NCBI RefSeq assembly: GCF_003946645.1
Contig: NZ_RHOU01000002.1
Location: forward strand, 90,488 to 154,487
DNA: 64,000 nucleotides
Origin: Lapidilactobacillus wuchangensis
Lineage (GTDB): Bacteria > Bacillota > Bacilli > Lactobacillales > Lactobacillaceae
Direction: 5' to 3'
In this document: one piece after another, positions 56,121 through 64,000 of the stretch
Layout of the letters: each line of letters opens with the position of its first letter
Position numbering within the stretch: the stretch's first letter is position 1
Position numbers and translations under genes: made by a program
The notes under the pieces: generated by a model
Told to the model about the DNA's origin: nothing
Database searches by the model: none
The model's input: only the letters and a program-made list of their open reading frames with translations

Positions 56121-57956
56121 ATGATATATATTAGTTTTTTCGTTACCTTTATCGGTTTAGTGATTCCACTTATAAACAGCTTTTCCCATGAAAATTTAGC
56201 AAGAACTAATTATTTGCTAAAGTGTCTGTTAAATCTTTTAATTACTATGGGCGGTATTATTCTTATTTTTAAATATGTCTATAAATTGCCACTTTATAGC
56301 AGCACAGCTAGTCCATTTGATTTTAAGTTTACAATGAAATTTCTCATTGCTGGGGTAATTATTGAAGTTATTCTTGGATTGTTAGAGCACTTTTTTCATA
56401 TTTTTCGAATATTTGAAATTAAAGCTATAAGAGCAATTCGTCCACGTACTTTTGTTAAGGCAAGTCTGTTTTCATTACTTGTTTTTATTGGTGTTTTCCT
56501 CTACTTATCAAGTTATTGGGCAACAGATATTTTTGGGGAGCTTTATCCAAGAGGAATTTTGTATCCAGAACAAATTATTTATAATTTGACACAGCCCATG
56601 GAGGGTGCTGATCAGCAGTTCTTTCTTTCGTTCTTAAGCGGTCCGCTTTTGAAGAGCATCATGTCATTATTTGTATCATTTCCGATTTTATTAATCATGC
56701 TTAACAGTACGTTTTCAGGACCATTTTCGAAAAAAGTAGTAAGTCGAGCGTCTATAGGTATAACAAGTATTCTAAGCATTATACTCATCGTTTTGGCAGG
56801 AATAAATATTGATGCCGTTGGTTTTTATCGATACTTTACATCATCATCCGATTTTATTGAAAAAAATTACGTTTCACCAAATCAAACAAAAATTTCCTTT
56901 CCGAAGAAGAAAAGAAATTTAATCTATATTTACGTTGAATCGTTAGAATCTAGCAATATAGATAAATTGGAGGGGGGACAGTTATCAGAAAATTTATTGC
57001 CGGGACTTACTAATTTAGCAAAAGAAGGAATTAATTTTTCTGATACCAATAAGCAAGTTGGTGGTGCACATCAGTTCAGCGGAACTGGATGGACGATTGC
57101 AGGGATGGTTGCACAAACCGCTGGCTTACCTCTAAAAGTCCCGACTGCTGAGAATAATTATGGTCAAAGCTCAAAAAATAAGTTTTTGCCAGGTGCTACA
57201 ACGCTAAATGATATTCTGGAAAAAGAAGGATACCAGCAGACTATTCTGATGGGGTCAGATGCAACTTTTGGTGGTAGACGTGCGTATTTCTCACAACATG
57301 GTGATGTTAAAATTGATGATTATTTGACTGCAAAAAAGGATAAACGAATTCCAAAGGATTACCATGTTTGGTGGGGTTATGAAGATTCAAAATTGTTTGA
57401 TTTTGCCCAAGATGATTTAACGACTTTATCCGCCAGTGACAAACCATTTAATCTCACAATGCTAACTGCTAATATGCATTTTCCAGATGGTTATCCAGAG
57501 AAAAAAATGCCACAGAAGTATGGAGAGCAATATGCTAATGTGATTAATTATAATGATACTCAAATTGTTGATTTTGTTAATTGGGTAAAGAAGCAGCCTT
57601 TTTACGATAATACTACTATCATTATTCATGGTGATCATCTTTCAATGGATCAGGATTTTTATACTTCACAAAATGTACCGGTGGATAAACGGCGCACATT
57701 TAATCTCATTTTAAATGCACCGATTAAGAATAAGAATATCAATGATAAACAACGGATGTTTGGCACGTTTGATATGTTTCCGACAACTTTGGCAGCTATT
57801 GGTGCTAAAATCGATGGTGATCGTCTGGGGCTAGGAACTAATTTGTTCTCCAATAAAGCAACGATTCCTGAAAAATATGGATTTGATAAAGTGAATGATG
57901 AATTGGCGCTAACTTCGAAATTTTACAATGACAAGTTTATCCTTAATAAAAAATAG
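56121..57956 (+). CDS. LTA synthase family protein (phosphoglycerol transferase-like sulfatase fold), paralog 1
   Basis: About 611 residues from the ATG at 56121 (GGAGG 10 bases upstream); the homolog at 59.5 kb starts at the same residue. About five membrane helices (to residue 240) precede an extracellular alkaline-phosphatase-like domain starting KKKRNLIYIYVESLESSNID, where Glu of VESLES is a metal ligand. The likely Thr nucleophile lies in HQFSGTGWTIAGMVAQT, and HGDHLSMD carries the other metal ligands (Asp/His). PTTLAAIGAKIDGDRLGLGTN is typical of the sulfatase family. Proteins of this kind transfer glycerophosphate units to teichoic acids or to surface glycans. Its place next to the polysaccharide locus makes decoration of that polymer an alternative to LTA synthesis. 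Confidence 0.85.
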   Translation: MIYISFFVTFIGLVIPLINSFSHENLARTNYLLKCLLNLLITMGGIILIFKYVYKLPLYSSTASPFDFKFTMKFLIAGVIIEVILGLLEHFFHIFRIFEIKAIRAIRPRTFVKASLFSLLVFIGVFLYLSSYWATDIFGELYPRGILYPEQIIYNLTQPMEGADQQFFLSFLSGPLLKSIMSLFVSFPILLIMLNSTFSGPFSKKVVSRASIGITSILSIILIVLAGINIDAVGFYRYFTSSSDFIEKNYVSPNQTKISFPKKKRNLIYIYVESLESSNIDKLEGGQLSENLLPGLTNLAKEGINFSDTNKQVGGAHQFSGTGWTIAGMVAQTAGLPLKVPTAENNYGQSSKNKFLPGATTLNDILEKEGYQQTILMGSDATFGGRRAYFSQHGDVKIDDYLTAKKDKRIPKDYHVWWGYEDSKLFDFAQDDLTTLSASDKPFNLTMLTANMHFPDGYPEKKMPQKYGEQYANVINYNDTQIVDFVNWVKKQPFYDNTTIIIHGDHLSMDQDFYTSQNVPVDKRRTFNLILNAPIKNKNINDKQRMFGTFDMFPTTLAAIGAKIDGDRLGLGTNLFSNKATIPEKYGFDKVNDELALTSKFYNDKFILNKK

Positions 57957-58083
57957 TTATGTTTCATCGAGATAATATTCTTAGATCAAGGATTATTCAT
58001 ATTTGAAAGCATTTCCTTACGCTAAACATATTAGAGTATGTTTTGACTTCTTTGGAAACGCAGATTAGCTAGGACTAAAGAAG

Positions 58084-58144
58084 CATCTTTCAATACAATG
58101 TTATTAGCGGAAACCCGTTAACATTATGTTGAAAGATGTTTTTT
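58084..58144 (+). terminator. Terminator of LTA-synthase-like gene 1
   Basis: CATCTTTCAA...AATGTTA and TTAACATT...TTGAAAGATG form a long stem followed by TTTTTT. The rest of the 57957-58331 gap holds the tRNA terminator described next and no gene. Confidence 0.8.
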
Positions 58145-58285
58145 ATAATTGGTAAAATTAAAAAACTATAAGTATAGTGCGTAAACGTTAAATTGTTATA
58201 TATATTGTAATAAGCAGGAAGGAGAGAAAGACAGAATAACTAAAAGTTATTATTCCGTGATGACTTATTGGATTATCAGTTGATA

Positions 58286-58314
58286 CAAAAAAACATCATG
58301 TTCTCACATGACGT
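58286..58314 (-). terminator. Terminator of the tRNA operon
   Basis: On the minus strand ACGTCATGT-GAGA-ACATGATGT, then TTTTTTT, 18 bases after the tRNA-Gln end. Confidence 0.8.
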
Positions 58315-58331
58315 TAAAAAGAAATATTTTA

Positions 58332-58403
58332 TTGGGCTAGCTGGATTCGAACCAACGCATAACAGGATCAAAACCTGTTGCCTTACCGCTTGGCCATAGC
58401 CCA
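58332..58403 (-). tRNA. tRNA-Gln (TTG)
   Basis: 72 nt on the minus strand. Acceptor stem TGGGCTA/TAGCCCA, discriminator A, anticodon stem ACAGG/CCTGT with loop TTTTGAT giving anticodon TTG, T-loop TTCGAAT. CCA is not encoded. It follows tRNA-Tyr in the same transcript. Confidence 0.95.
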
Positions 58404-58410
58404 ATGAAAG

Positions 58411-58491
58411 TGGAGGAGAGTGGATTCGAACCACCGAACCCGAAGGAGCGGATTTACAGTCCGCCGCGTTTAGCCTCTTCGCTACTCCTCC
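58411..58491 (-). tRNA. tRNA-Tyr (GTA)
   Basis: About 81 nt on the minus strand with acceptor stem GGAGGAG/CTCCTCC, anticodon loop CTGTAAA (anticodon GTA) and a long variable arm, as expected for a class II tRNA-Tyr. CCA is not encoded. It is the first of two tRNAs, 7 bases before tRNA-Gln. Confidence 0.95.
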
Positions 58492-58564
58492 GTTAGCACT
58501 AACCGACTTAAATATAATACCGAAAATTTGACTTCATTTCAAGGCTATTTGTAAAAAAATCGTG

Positions 58565-59395
58565 TTAAACTACTAAAATTTTTAAAGTTCGTTGCCATTC
58601 AGTTAGAAAATCGGTTTGTTGCCATTCAAAAGCTCGACGAACGCCATAGCCGAGAGGTTGATGAATATAGGTTGTGTTGGCAATTGTTTGCGGTAGATGA
58701 CGAATATGCAAATGCCCAAAAGCGGCGTATTGAACCGGATATTTCTCGATTAAATCTCCGAGATGTTTGCTACCAAGAAAGGCGTTGATGGTTTGCCAGC
58801 GTGGATGATCCAATTGATCAAAGATGAAATTTTGATGCGGGACAAAATGAGTTAGAAACAAAACTTTCTCGTGCTGCCGTGTAACTTGTTTAAAATCGGT
58901 CTCGACTTGTTGCAAAACGTTTTGCATTCGTTCCTGGTCACTTATTGGTGAATCAATTTTTTGATCGACCCAGAAGGATTGCTTCCAGCGAAGAATTTCG
59001 GCAGTAGACTTTTGGTTGTCGCCAATTTGATCAGAGAATGAATAGTCATACCAACCATTATTACCGACAACACTTAAGTTTTTATGAGGAATCTGAAGAA
59101 TTCGATGATGTAAATATTGCGGATGCAGGTTGGGCCTTTCGAGTTCAGCATAGGTTACGCCATTCAGCATATCGTGATTACCAGCAATAAAATATATTTT
59201 GGGAACACTGCCTACTTCTCGCTGTAGCTGTTCAACGTAATTTATGGTTTGTTCAAAGTTATTAAATAAATCGCCTGTGATGAAATAGTAATCTATGGCT
59301 AGTTGTTTTAAATAGCTGGCTTGGAGAAAAACAATTTTACTGGTTGCTGCCTTATTAATATCAAAATGATTATCACTCGAAATTGCAATATTCAT
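58565..59395 (-). CDS. Metallophosphoesterase (calcineurin-like)
   Basis: 276 residues, ATG with AGGAGC upstream. Calcineurin-type two-metal phosphatase: SSDNHFDIN (DxH with Asn spacing), FITGDLFNN (GDxx), FIAGNHDML (GNHD), LFLTHFVPH (the H of motif IV) and AAFGHLHIRH (GHxH) are all present in order. The length and motifs fit the TIGR03729-type family found in lactic acid bacteria, a phosphoesterase of unknown substrate. It lies just after the tRNAs on the minus strand, divergent from the second LTA-synthase-like gene, and is not in an operon. Confidence 0.9.
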   Translation of the reverse strand: MNIAISSDNHFDINKAATSKIVFLQASYLKQLAIDYYFITGDLFNNFEQTINYVEQLQREVGSVPKIYFIAGNHDMLNGVTYAELERPNLHPQYLHHRILQIPHKNLSVVGNNGWYDYSFSDQIGDNQKSTAEILRWKQSFWVDQKIDSPISDQERMQNVLQQVETDFKQVTRQHEKVLFLTHFVPHQNFIFDQLDHPRWQTINAFLGSKHLGDLIEKYPVQYAAFGHLHIRHLPQTIANTTYIHQPLGYGVRRAFEWQQTDFLTEWQRTLKILVV

Positions 59396-59508
59396 TTTAG
59401 TCGCTCCTTTCCAAATTTTCTGAATAAATATGTCATTGTAATTAAAACATGTTATGCTAGTCCATATCTTATCTAATGGTAAATAAAAACAATGAGGAAG
59501 TTACTACA

Positions 59509-61329
59509 GTGATTTATATTAGTTATTTTACAGTATTTATTGGATTATTGTTGCCGCTAGTCCTTATGGTAAAGAGGCAGGATATAAGTGCTACTTCTTT
59601 ACTCGCAAAACTCTTATTCAATCTAGTTATTAATATTGTCGGAATTTTATTAGCGTTTAAATTTATTTGGAAAAAATGGATTTTTGGTCCTAAGAGTCCA
59701 TTTGATTTAATTTTTACAGTTGAATTTTTGATAACAATTATTGCTATCGAAGCGCTCATTCTAGCAATTGATCATTGGCTCCATTTATCAAAATGGCTAA
59801 CTGTTATCAGTATCGAACAACTGTCAGCTAAGTCGTATTTAAAAGCGTTATTGGCAGCGATTGTGGCCGCTCTGACTGTTTTTCTAACCACTGCAAGTTA
59901 CTGGACTACAACTACTTTCGGTTTATTGAATCCAGAACAAATAATTTATAATTTAAAGCAGCCAATGGAGGGCGCTGACCAGAGTTTCATGTTGTCATTT
60001 TTAAATGGTCCGCTGCTAAAAACATTGATGACGTTTATTACCTTATTTCTAATAGCTCTTGTTCTTTTTAACGTCGAGTTTCAAGGTTTGCCCAAGCCAA
60101 AGGTTATTCGGTGGTCCGTCGCCGCACTGATTACGATTGGCAGTATTATTTCATTAACATTTGCTGCGATTAATATTAATATTGGTGGATTTTACAAATA
60201 TTTCACCGCTTCTTCAACGTTTATTGAGGAAAATTATGTTGATCCAGAGAAAACAAAATTAACTTTTCCAAAGAAAAAACGCAACTTAATTTATATTTAT
60301 GTGGAATCGCTTGAATCTAGTAGCATTGATAAACTTGATGGTGGTCAAATGTCCACAAATCTCTTGCCAGGTTTGACTCAGCTATCGAATGAAGGCATTC
60401 ATTTTTCCGACACGTCCAAAAAATTTGGTGGTGCCCATCAGTTTAATGGTACTGGTTGGACGATTGCTGGTATGGTTGCCCAAACATCGGGCTTGCCACT
60501 CAAAGTTCCTGTGCAGGGAAATGATTATGCGAATAGCGCTAAGCAGCAGTTCTTGCCGGGAGCAACCACGTTAAACGATATTTTAGCAAAAGAGGGTTAC
60601 CAGCAAACGATTCTAATGGGCTCGGATGCAACTTTCGGTGGGCGACGGTCATATTTCACTCAGCATGGTCACGTGACTATTGATGACTATTTACAAGCCA
60701 AGAAAGACAAACGTATTCCTGAAGATTATCGAGTTTGGTGGGGCTATGAAGACTCTAAACTATTTACCTACGCGCAGCAAGATTTGAGTAAACTGGCTGC
60801 GAGTGACAAACCATTTAATTTTACAATGTTAACAGCGAATACTCACCATATTGGTGGCTACCCTGAGGCAAATATGCCACAAAAGTATAGTGATCAGTAT
60901 TCAAATGTGATTGCATTTACTGATACGCAGTTAGTCGAATTTGTGACATGGTTGAAGCAACAATCCTTCTATGATAATACAACGGTGATTATCCACGGTG
61001 ACCATTTATCGATGGATGCTGATTATTATAAAAAACATGGCGTTAAAGATAGTAAACGGCGTACCTTCAATTTGATTTTAAATGCGCCAGTTGATCAGAA
61101 AAAGGTTAAAACCAGAAATCGAATGTATGGTACCTATGATATGTTTCCAACAACCTTGGCCGCAATGGGTGTCAAAATTGATGGCAATCGCTTAGGAATA
61201 GGTACTAATCTATTATCGAACAAAAAAACAGTTGCTGAAAAAGATGGTTTTAATGATGTTAATGATGAACTGGCGCAATCGTCCAAATTCTATAATGACC
61301 AGTTTATGTATGCCAAACGGACTAAATAG
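59509..61329 (+). CDS. LTA synthase family protein, paralog 2
   Basis: About 606 residues from a GTG at 59509 preceded by GAGGAAG; that choice aligns the start (VIYISYFTVFIGL) with paralog 1 (MIYISFFVTFIGL). A longer frame from an ATG at 59476 has no site. It is close to the gene at 56.1 kb over the full length: five helices, then KKKRNLIYIYVESLESSSID, HQFNGTGWTIAGMVAQTSGL, MGSDATFGGRRSYFTQHGHV and HGDHLSMDADYY. The extracellular domain is nearly identical, the membrane part much less so. Its GC content is higher than that of paralog 1, suggesting that one of the two arrived with the neighbouring locus. Function as for paralog 1: phosphoglycerol transfer to a surface polymer. Confidence 0.85.
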   Translation: MIYISYFTVFIGLLLPLVLMVKRQDISATSLLAKLLFNLVINIVGILLAFKFIWKKWIFGPKSPFDLIFTVEFLITIIAIEALILAIDHWLHLSKWLTVISIEQLSAKSYLKALLAAIVAALTVFLTTASYWTTTTFGLLNPEQIIYNLKQPMEGADQSFMLSFLNGPLLKTLMTFITLFLIALVLFNVEFQGLPKPKVIRWSVAALITIGSIISLTFAAININIGGFYKYFTASSTFIEENYVDPEKTKLTFPKKKRNLIYIYVESLESSSIDKLDGGQMSTNLLPGLTQLSNEGIHFSDTSKKFGGAHQFNGTGWTIAGMVAQTSGLPLKVPVQGNDYANSAKQQFLPGATTLNDILAKEGYQQTILMGSDATFGGRRSYFTQHGHVTIDDYLQAKKDKRIPEDYRVWWGYEDSKLFTYAQQDLSKLAASDKPFNFTMLTANTHHIGGYPEANMPQKYSDQYSNVIAFTDTQLVEFVTWLKQQSFYDNTTVIIHGDHLSMDADYYKKHGVKDSKRRTFNLILNAPVDQKKVKTRNRMYGTYDMFPTTLAAMGVKIDGNRLGIGTNLLSNKKTVAEKDGFNDVNDELAQSSKFYNDQFMYAKRTK

Positions 61330-61437
61330 TTAATTATTGAGCATCTGTTCGCGATTATTTGCAAAAGTAATCCTGAACGGGTGCCCTTATTTTATGTTAA
61401 AATTGGTCTATAACGATTTAACAGGAGGTTGTCCGCA

Positions 61438-62232
61438 ATGAAATTAGGATTTATTGGTGTTGGTCATATGGCCCAAGCAATTATTTTGGGCTTGATTAAA
61501 GCGGAGGCGGTTGCACCGACTGATATTTTGGTTCATGGTGGCCATTTAGCAAATTATCAAGCTTTTGCTGAAGCTAATGGTCTACAAATTATGGCCGATA
61601 ATCAGGCGGTAGTCACTGGCGCTGACGTAGTGATTTTGGCAGTGAAACCTCAACAGAAGGCAGCAGTTTTAACAGATTTAACTGATTTATTTCAAGAAAA
61701 GAATCAGCCATTGTTCTCGTTACTGTCAGGCGTTAGTTTGGCCGATTTAGCAGCTATTGTTGGCGAACAAGTTCCAATCGTGCGCGTCATGCCTAACTTG
61801 AACGTTCAAATCAAACAAGGAATTACTGCACTGGCAGCCAATCAAAGTGCGCAAGAACGAGCGTTACCAATTGCCCGACAACTATTTGGCAAAATTGGTT
61901 CAACTTTACCATTAGCTGAGCCGGATTTCAGCACATTTGTCGCTTTAGCTGGTAGTGCTCCCGCATTTGTTTATTTGTTTATTGATGCTTTGGCTCATGC
62001 CGGTGTTAAGTACGGCTTGACGAAGAAACAAGCTGTGGCAATTGTTTCGCAAATGGTTGCTGGTAGTGCCCAGTTAGTTCAACAGAGTAGCCAATCACCT
62101 TGGGATCTAGCCGATGCGGTGGCTTCGCCAGGTGGAACGACAATTGCTGGATTATTGGCACTTCAGGAGGCTGGATTTGAGCCAGCTATCACCAAGGCAG
62201 TTGATGCGACGATTGCCAAGGATTCTGAATAA
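61438..62232 (+). CDS. proC: Pyrroline-5-carboxylate reductase
   Basis: About 264 residues from the ATG at 61438, nine bases after GGAGG; a TTG at 61429 is too close to it. It reduces 1-pyrroline-5-carboxylate to proline with NAD(P)H. The Rossmann motif LGFIGVGHMAQAIILGLIKA is at the start, ILAVKPQQK and VRVMPNLNVQIKQGITALA are conserved, and the C-terminal signature is present as WDLADAVASPGGTTIAGLLA. No other proline genes are next to it. The second LTA-synthase-like gene precedes it by about 110 bases and nagA follows, so it is probably monocistronic. Confidence 0.97.
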   Translation: MKLGFIGVGHMAQAIILGLIKAEAVAPTDILVHGGHLANYQAFAEANGLQIMADNQAVVTGADVVILAVKPQQKAAVLTDLTDLFQEKNQPLFSLLSGVSLADLAAIVGEQVPIVRVMPNLNVQIKQGITALAANQSAQERALPIARQLFGKIGSTLPLAEPDFSTFVALAGSAPAFVYLFIDALAHAGVKYGLTKKQAVAIVSQMVAGSAQLVQQSSQSPWDLADAVASPGGTTIAGLLALQEAGFEPAITKAVDATIAKDSE

Positions 62233-62274
62233 TTATTTTTAATTAATTTAGTGGATTTTGTTAATGATTGAAGT

Positions 62275-62303
62275 TTGCTTTTTTGGTCTATACCACCTAT
62301 ACT
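62275..62303 (+). promoter_or_regulatory. nagA promoter with palindromic operator in the spacer
   Basis: TTGCTT (62275-62280), a 17-base spacer and TATACT (62298-62303). The spacer contains TGGTCTATACCA (62284-62295), a near palindrome like the NagR/YvoA site (TGGTCTAGACCA type). The GntR regulator encoded downstream would compete with RNA polymerase. Confidence 0.72.
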
Positions 62304-62334
62304 ATTATTGGAATACTAATAAGGAGATGTCTTC

Positions 62335-63477
62335 ATGAGTGCAAAAGTTTTAAAGCATGCAAAAATCTACACCGGTGATCAAGTAATTGAGGATGGCTAC
62401 ATTCGTTTTGATAAACAAGTTTTAGCGGTTGGCCCTGTTTTTGAATACAAGGCTGAAGCTGATGACGAAATTCAAAATGTTCAAGGAACAACCATTATTC
62501 CTGGTTTCATTGACGTTCATTCCCATGGTGGTTATGGCTACGATGCCATGGATGGCGATCCTGACCAAATCGATACGATGGCAACTAAAATGATGCGTAA
62601 TGAGGGTGTCACAACTTTGTTTGCGACAACAATGACACAATCAAATGAGAACATCGCTCATGCCATGAAGGGTGTTAAAGCAGCCGCTGCTAAAAACCCA
62701 ATTATTAAGGGCGTCCATTTGGAAGGTCCTTTCATCTCACCTGTTTACAAAGGTGCTCAACCAGAACAATATATCAAGGATCCTAACGTTAAATTATTAG
62801 GTGAATGGAACGAATTATCTGGCGGTTTAGTTAAGTTGATTACTTATGCTCCAGAAGATCCTGGTTCAGCTGCATTTGAAGATTATTGTATCGCCAATGG
62901 TATTGTGCCTTCAGTTGGTCACAGTAATGCCACTCGTGAACAATTATTGAATAGTAAAGCAACTCATGTCACTCATTTATACAACGCCCAACGTGAATTC
63001 AAACATCGTCAACCAGGTGTGACTGGTCATGCCATGTTGGAAGATAATATGCACGCCGAATTGATTTGTGATGGTTTCCATATCGTTCCTGATATGATTC
63101 GTTTAGCCTTTGATCAAAAGGGTGCCGATCGGATTGAATTAGTGACTGACTCAATGCGTTCAAAGGGCATGCCTGAAGGTGAAAGTGAATTAGGTGGTCA
63201 AAAAGTTTTCGTCAAAGACAAACAAGCACGTTTGGCTGATGGCACTTTGGCTGGTTCTGTTTTACAATTCATCGATGCATTCAAGAACATTCAAAGCTTC
63301 ACTGGCTGTTCAATGTATGAAGCTGTTTTAATGAGCAGTGTTAACCAAGCTGAAGAATTCCACTTGGATCATAAAGGGATTCTTGAAGTTGGTCGCGATG
63401 CTGATATGAACTTGATTGACCAAAACATGAACTTAAAAGCAACTTATAGCTACGGTAATGAGAATCATCCAGAATAG
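62335..63477 (+). CDS. nagA: N-acetylglucosamine-6-phosphate deacetylase
   Basis: 380 residues, ATG with GGAGATG upstream. It removes the acetyl group of GlcNAc-6-phosphate, feeding aminosugar catabolism and wall recycling. The amidohydrolase motif PGFIDVHSHGGYGYDAMDG includes the first metal His; HLEGPFISPVYKGAQ has the Glu ligand; VGHSNATREQ and THLYNAQREF have the other His ligands, and ELVTDSMRSKG the catalytic Asp. DLIDQNMNLK-type metal-loop ends follow. The GntR gene begins 14 bases downstream and probably shares its transcript, and a NagR-type operator lies in the promoter. Confidence 0.97.
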   Translation: MSAKVLKHAKIYTGDQVIEDGYIRFDKQVLAVGPVFEYKAEADDEIQNVQGTTIIPGFIDVHSHGGYGYDAMDGDPDQIDTMATKMMRNEGVTTLFATTMTQSNENIAHAMKGVKAAAAKNPIIKGVHLEGPFISPVYKGAQPEQYIKDPNVKLLGEWNELSGGLVKLITYAPEDPGSAAFEDYCIANGIVPSVGHSNATREQLLNSKATHVTHLYNAQREFKHRQPGVTGHAMLEDNMHAELICDGFHIVPDMIRLAFDQKGADRIELVTDSMRSKGMPEGESELGGQKVFVKDKQARLADGTLAGSVLQFIDAFKNIQSFTGCSMYEAVLMSSVNQAEEFHLDHKGILEVGRDADMNLIDQNMNLKATYSYGNENHPE

Positions 63478-63491
63478 AGAGGCCGTTGTCA

Positions 63492-64000
63492 GTGGATTCA
63501 CCTGTATATATTCAAATTCATAATCAAATCAAGCGGGATATTGAAGCTGGCGTCTGGAAAGTCGGCGATCGAATTCCTTCTGAGCGGGCATTGTCCGCCC
63601 AGTTCAAAGTGAGCCGCATGACGTTACGTCAGGCATTACAAACATTAGTTGAAGAAGGTATTCTTGAACGTCGTGTCGGCGCTGGTACCTACGTAGCCCG
63701 TCAAAAGGTTCAAGAAGTGATGTCGGGAACAACTAGTTTCACAGAAATCATGCGCTCTCAAGGCAAATTTCCTTCAAGTCAAACGATTTCATACCGGATG
63801 GCCAGTCCATCATTAAGTGAGCAGGAACGCCTACACCTGCAAGAGAATGATCGGGTGGTTCGCATGGAACGAATTCGCTTGGCGGACAGTGTGCCCATCA
63901 GTTTTGAAGTCACCACAATTCCAGCGAGTATGGTGAAAGATTTTAGTCGCGCTGAAGTGACCGATTCCTTTTATGCCACGATGGAACAAAAGGGCGGCTA
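63492..64000 (+). CDS. GntR family regulator (NagR/YvoA-like), cut by window end
   Basis: 169 complete codons visible. Start is the GTG at 63492, nine bases after GAGAGG; a TTG at 63486 is too close. The N-terminal winged helix has MDSPVYIQIHNQIKRDIEAG, WKVGDRIPSERALSAQFKVS and RMTLRQALQTLVEEGILERR, then VGAGTYVARQK; the beginning of a UTRA effector domain follows (GTTSFTEIMRSQGKFPSSQT). This matches NagR/YvoA, which represses GlcNAc genes and is released by GlcN-6-P or GlcNAc-6-P. Its position behind nagA and the palindrome in the nagA promoter support autorepression of the nagA-regulator unit. The C-terminus is beyond the window. Confidence 0.93.
   Translation, partial: MDSPVYIQIHNQIKRDIEAGVWKVGDRIPSERALSAQFKVSRMTLRQALQTLVEEGILERRVGAGTYVARQKVQEVMSGTTSFTEIMRSQGKFPSSQTISYRMASPSLSEQERLHLQENDRVVRMERIRLADSVPISFEVTTIPASMVKDFSRAEVTDSFYATMEQKGG

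Noticed and set aside
1-64000. Prophage, integrated plasmid or antiphage defence island
   Set aside because: No integrase, terminase, structural phage gene, replication gene, restriction-modification or toxin-antitoxin pair could be recognised; the tRNAs at 58.3-58.5 kb show no attachment-site duplication that I could find.

Overview
The window reads as chromosomal DNA of a low-to-moderate GC Gram-positive of the Lactobacillaceae; I cannot fix the genus from sequence alone. Supporting signs are Shine-Dalgarno GGAGG sites with frequent TTG and GTG starts, a T-box leader on asnA, three surface proteins whose sorting motifs fit the lactobacillar LPQTxE pattern (LPQAGE, LPQTGE, LPQTNE), candidate cre sites, a CGAAC-type SOS box, HelD, a YolD-type gene coupled to a Y-family polymerase, and tandem LTA-synthase-like proteins.

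Layout. 1-6 kb: the end of a beta-solenoid-like protein, a nucleotidyltransferase-like protein, a DUF2975 membrane protein, T-box-controlled asnA, an SGNH hydrolase and a GNAT acetyltransferase. 6-11 kb: two tandem paralogous LPXTG adhesins with Cna-B repeats. 11-18 kb: a ClC-type channel, a split chromate transporter diverging from a LysR regulator, then a flavin module (ApbE flavin transferase and two FMN reductases, the second ending in three flavinylation-like motifs). 18-28 kb: a CPBP-like membrane protein without catalytic residues, an SOS-controlled polymerase pair, a probable structured ncRNA, an RsgA-RNHCP fusion, a cysteine hydrolase, a DUF368 transporter, cytidine deaminase, a 34-residue membrane peptide and HelD. 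28-39 kb: enolase, a third adhesin, an aldo/keto reductase, a TMEM175 channel, a GH31 glycosidase diverging from an AraC regulator, the two-subunit serine dehydratase and a lipoprotein. 39.7-55.5 kb: an AT-rich exopolysaccharide locus (wzy, wzz-like, five GT2-type and one other glycosyltransferase-like gene, rmlA, rmlC, wzx, acyltransferase, epimerase), bracketed by two secreted wall hydrolases sharing an unusual roughly 110-residue repeat; the second is frameshifted. 56-64 kb: two LTA-synthase-like paralogs around tRNA-Tyr, tRNA-Gln and a phosphoesterase, then proC, nagA and a GntR regulator cut by the window end.

The least explained content is between genes. Seven near-complete copies and one fragment of a 135-175 bp element (called the TJ element here) lie at 1.6, 4.1, 4.5, 8.6, 10.7, 11.2, 27.9 and 28.3 kb. 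Six of them form three head-to-head pairs around a central terminator-like hairpin. All full copies fold into the same hairpins with compensatory changes, conserved internal mismatches and wobble pairs on one strand only, which suggests a structured RNA or a single-stranded-DNA mobile element. Two subfamilies have unrelated but self-complementary ends. A second candidate novelty is the cytosolic ApbE/FMN-reductase module with a triple flavinylation-like tail. Unusual leaders include a hairpin of more than 100 nt with a U-tract touching the ribosome binding site of the GH31 gene.
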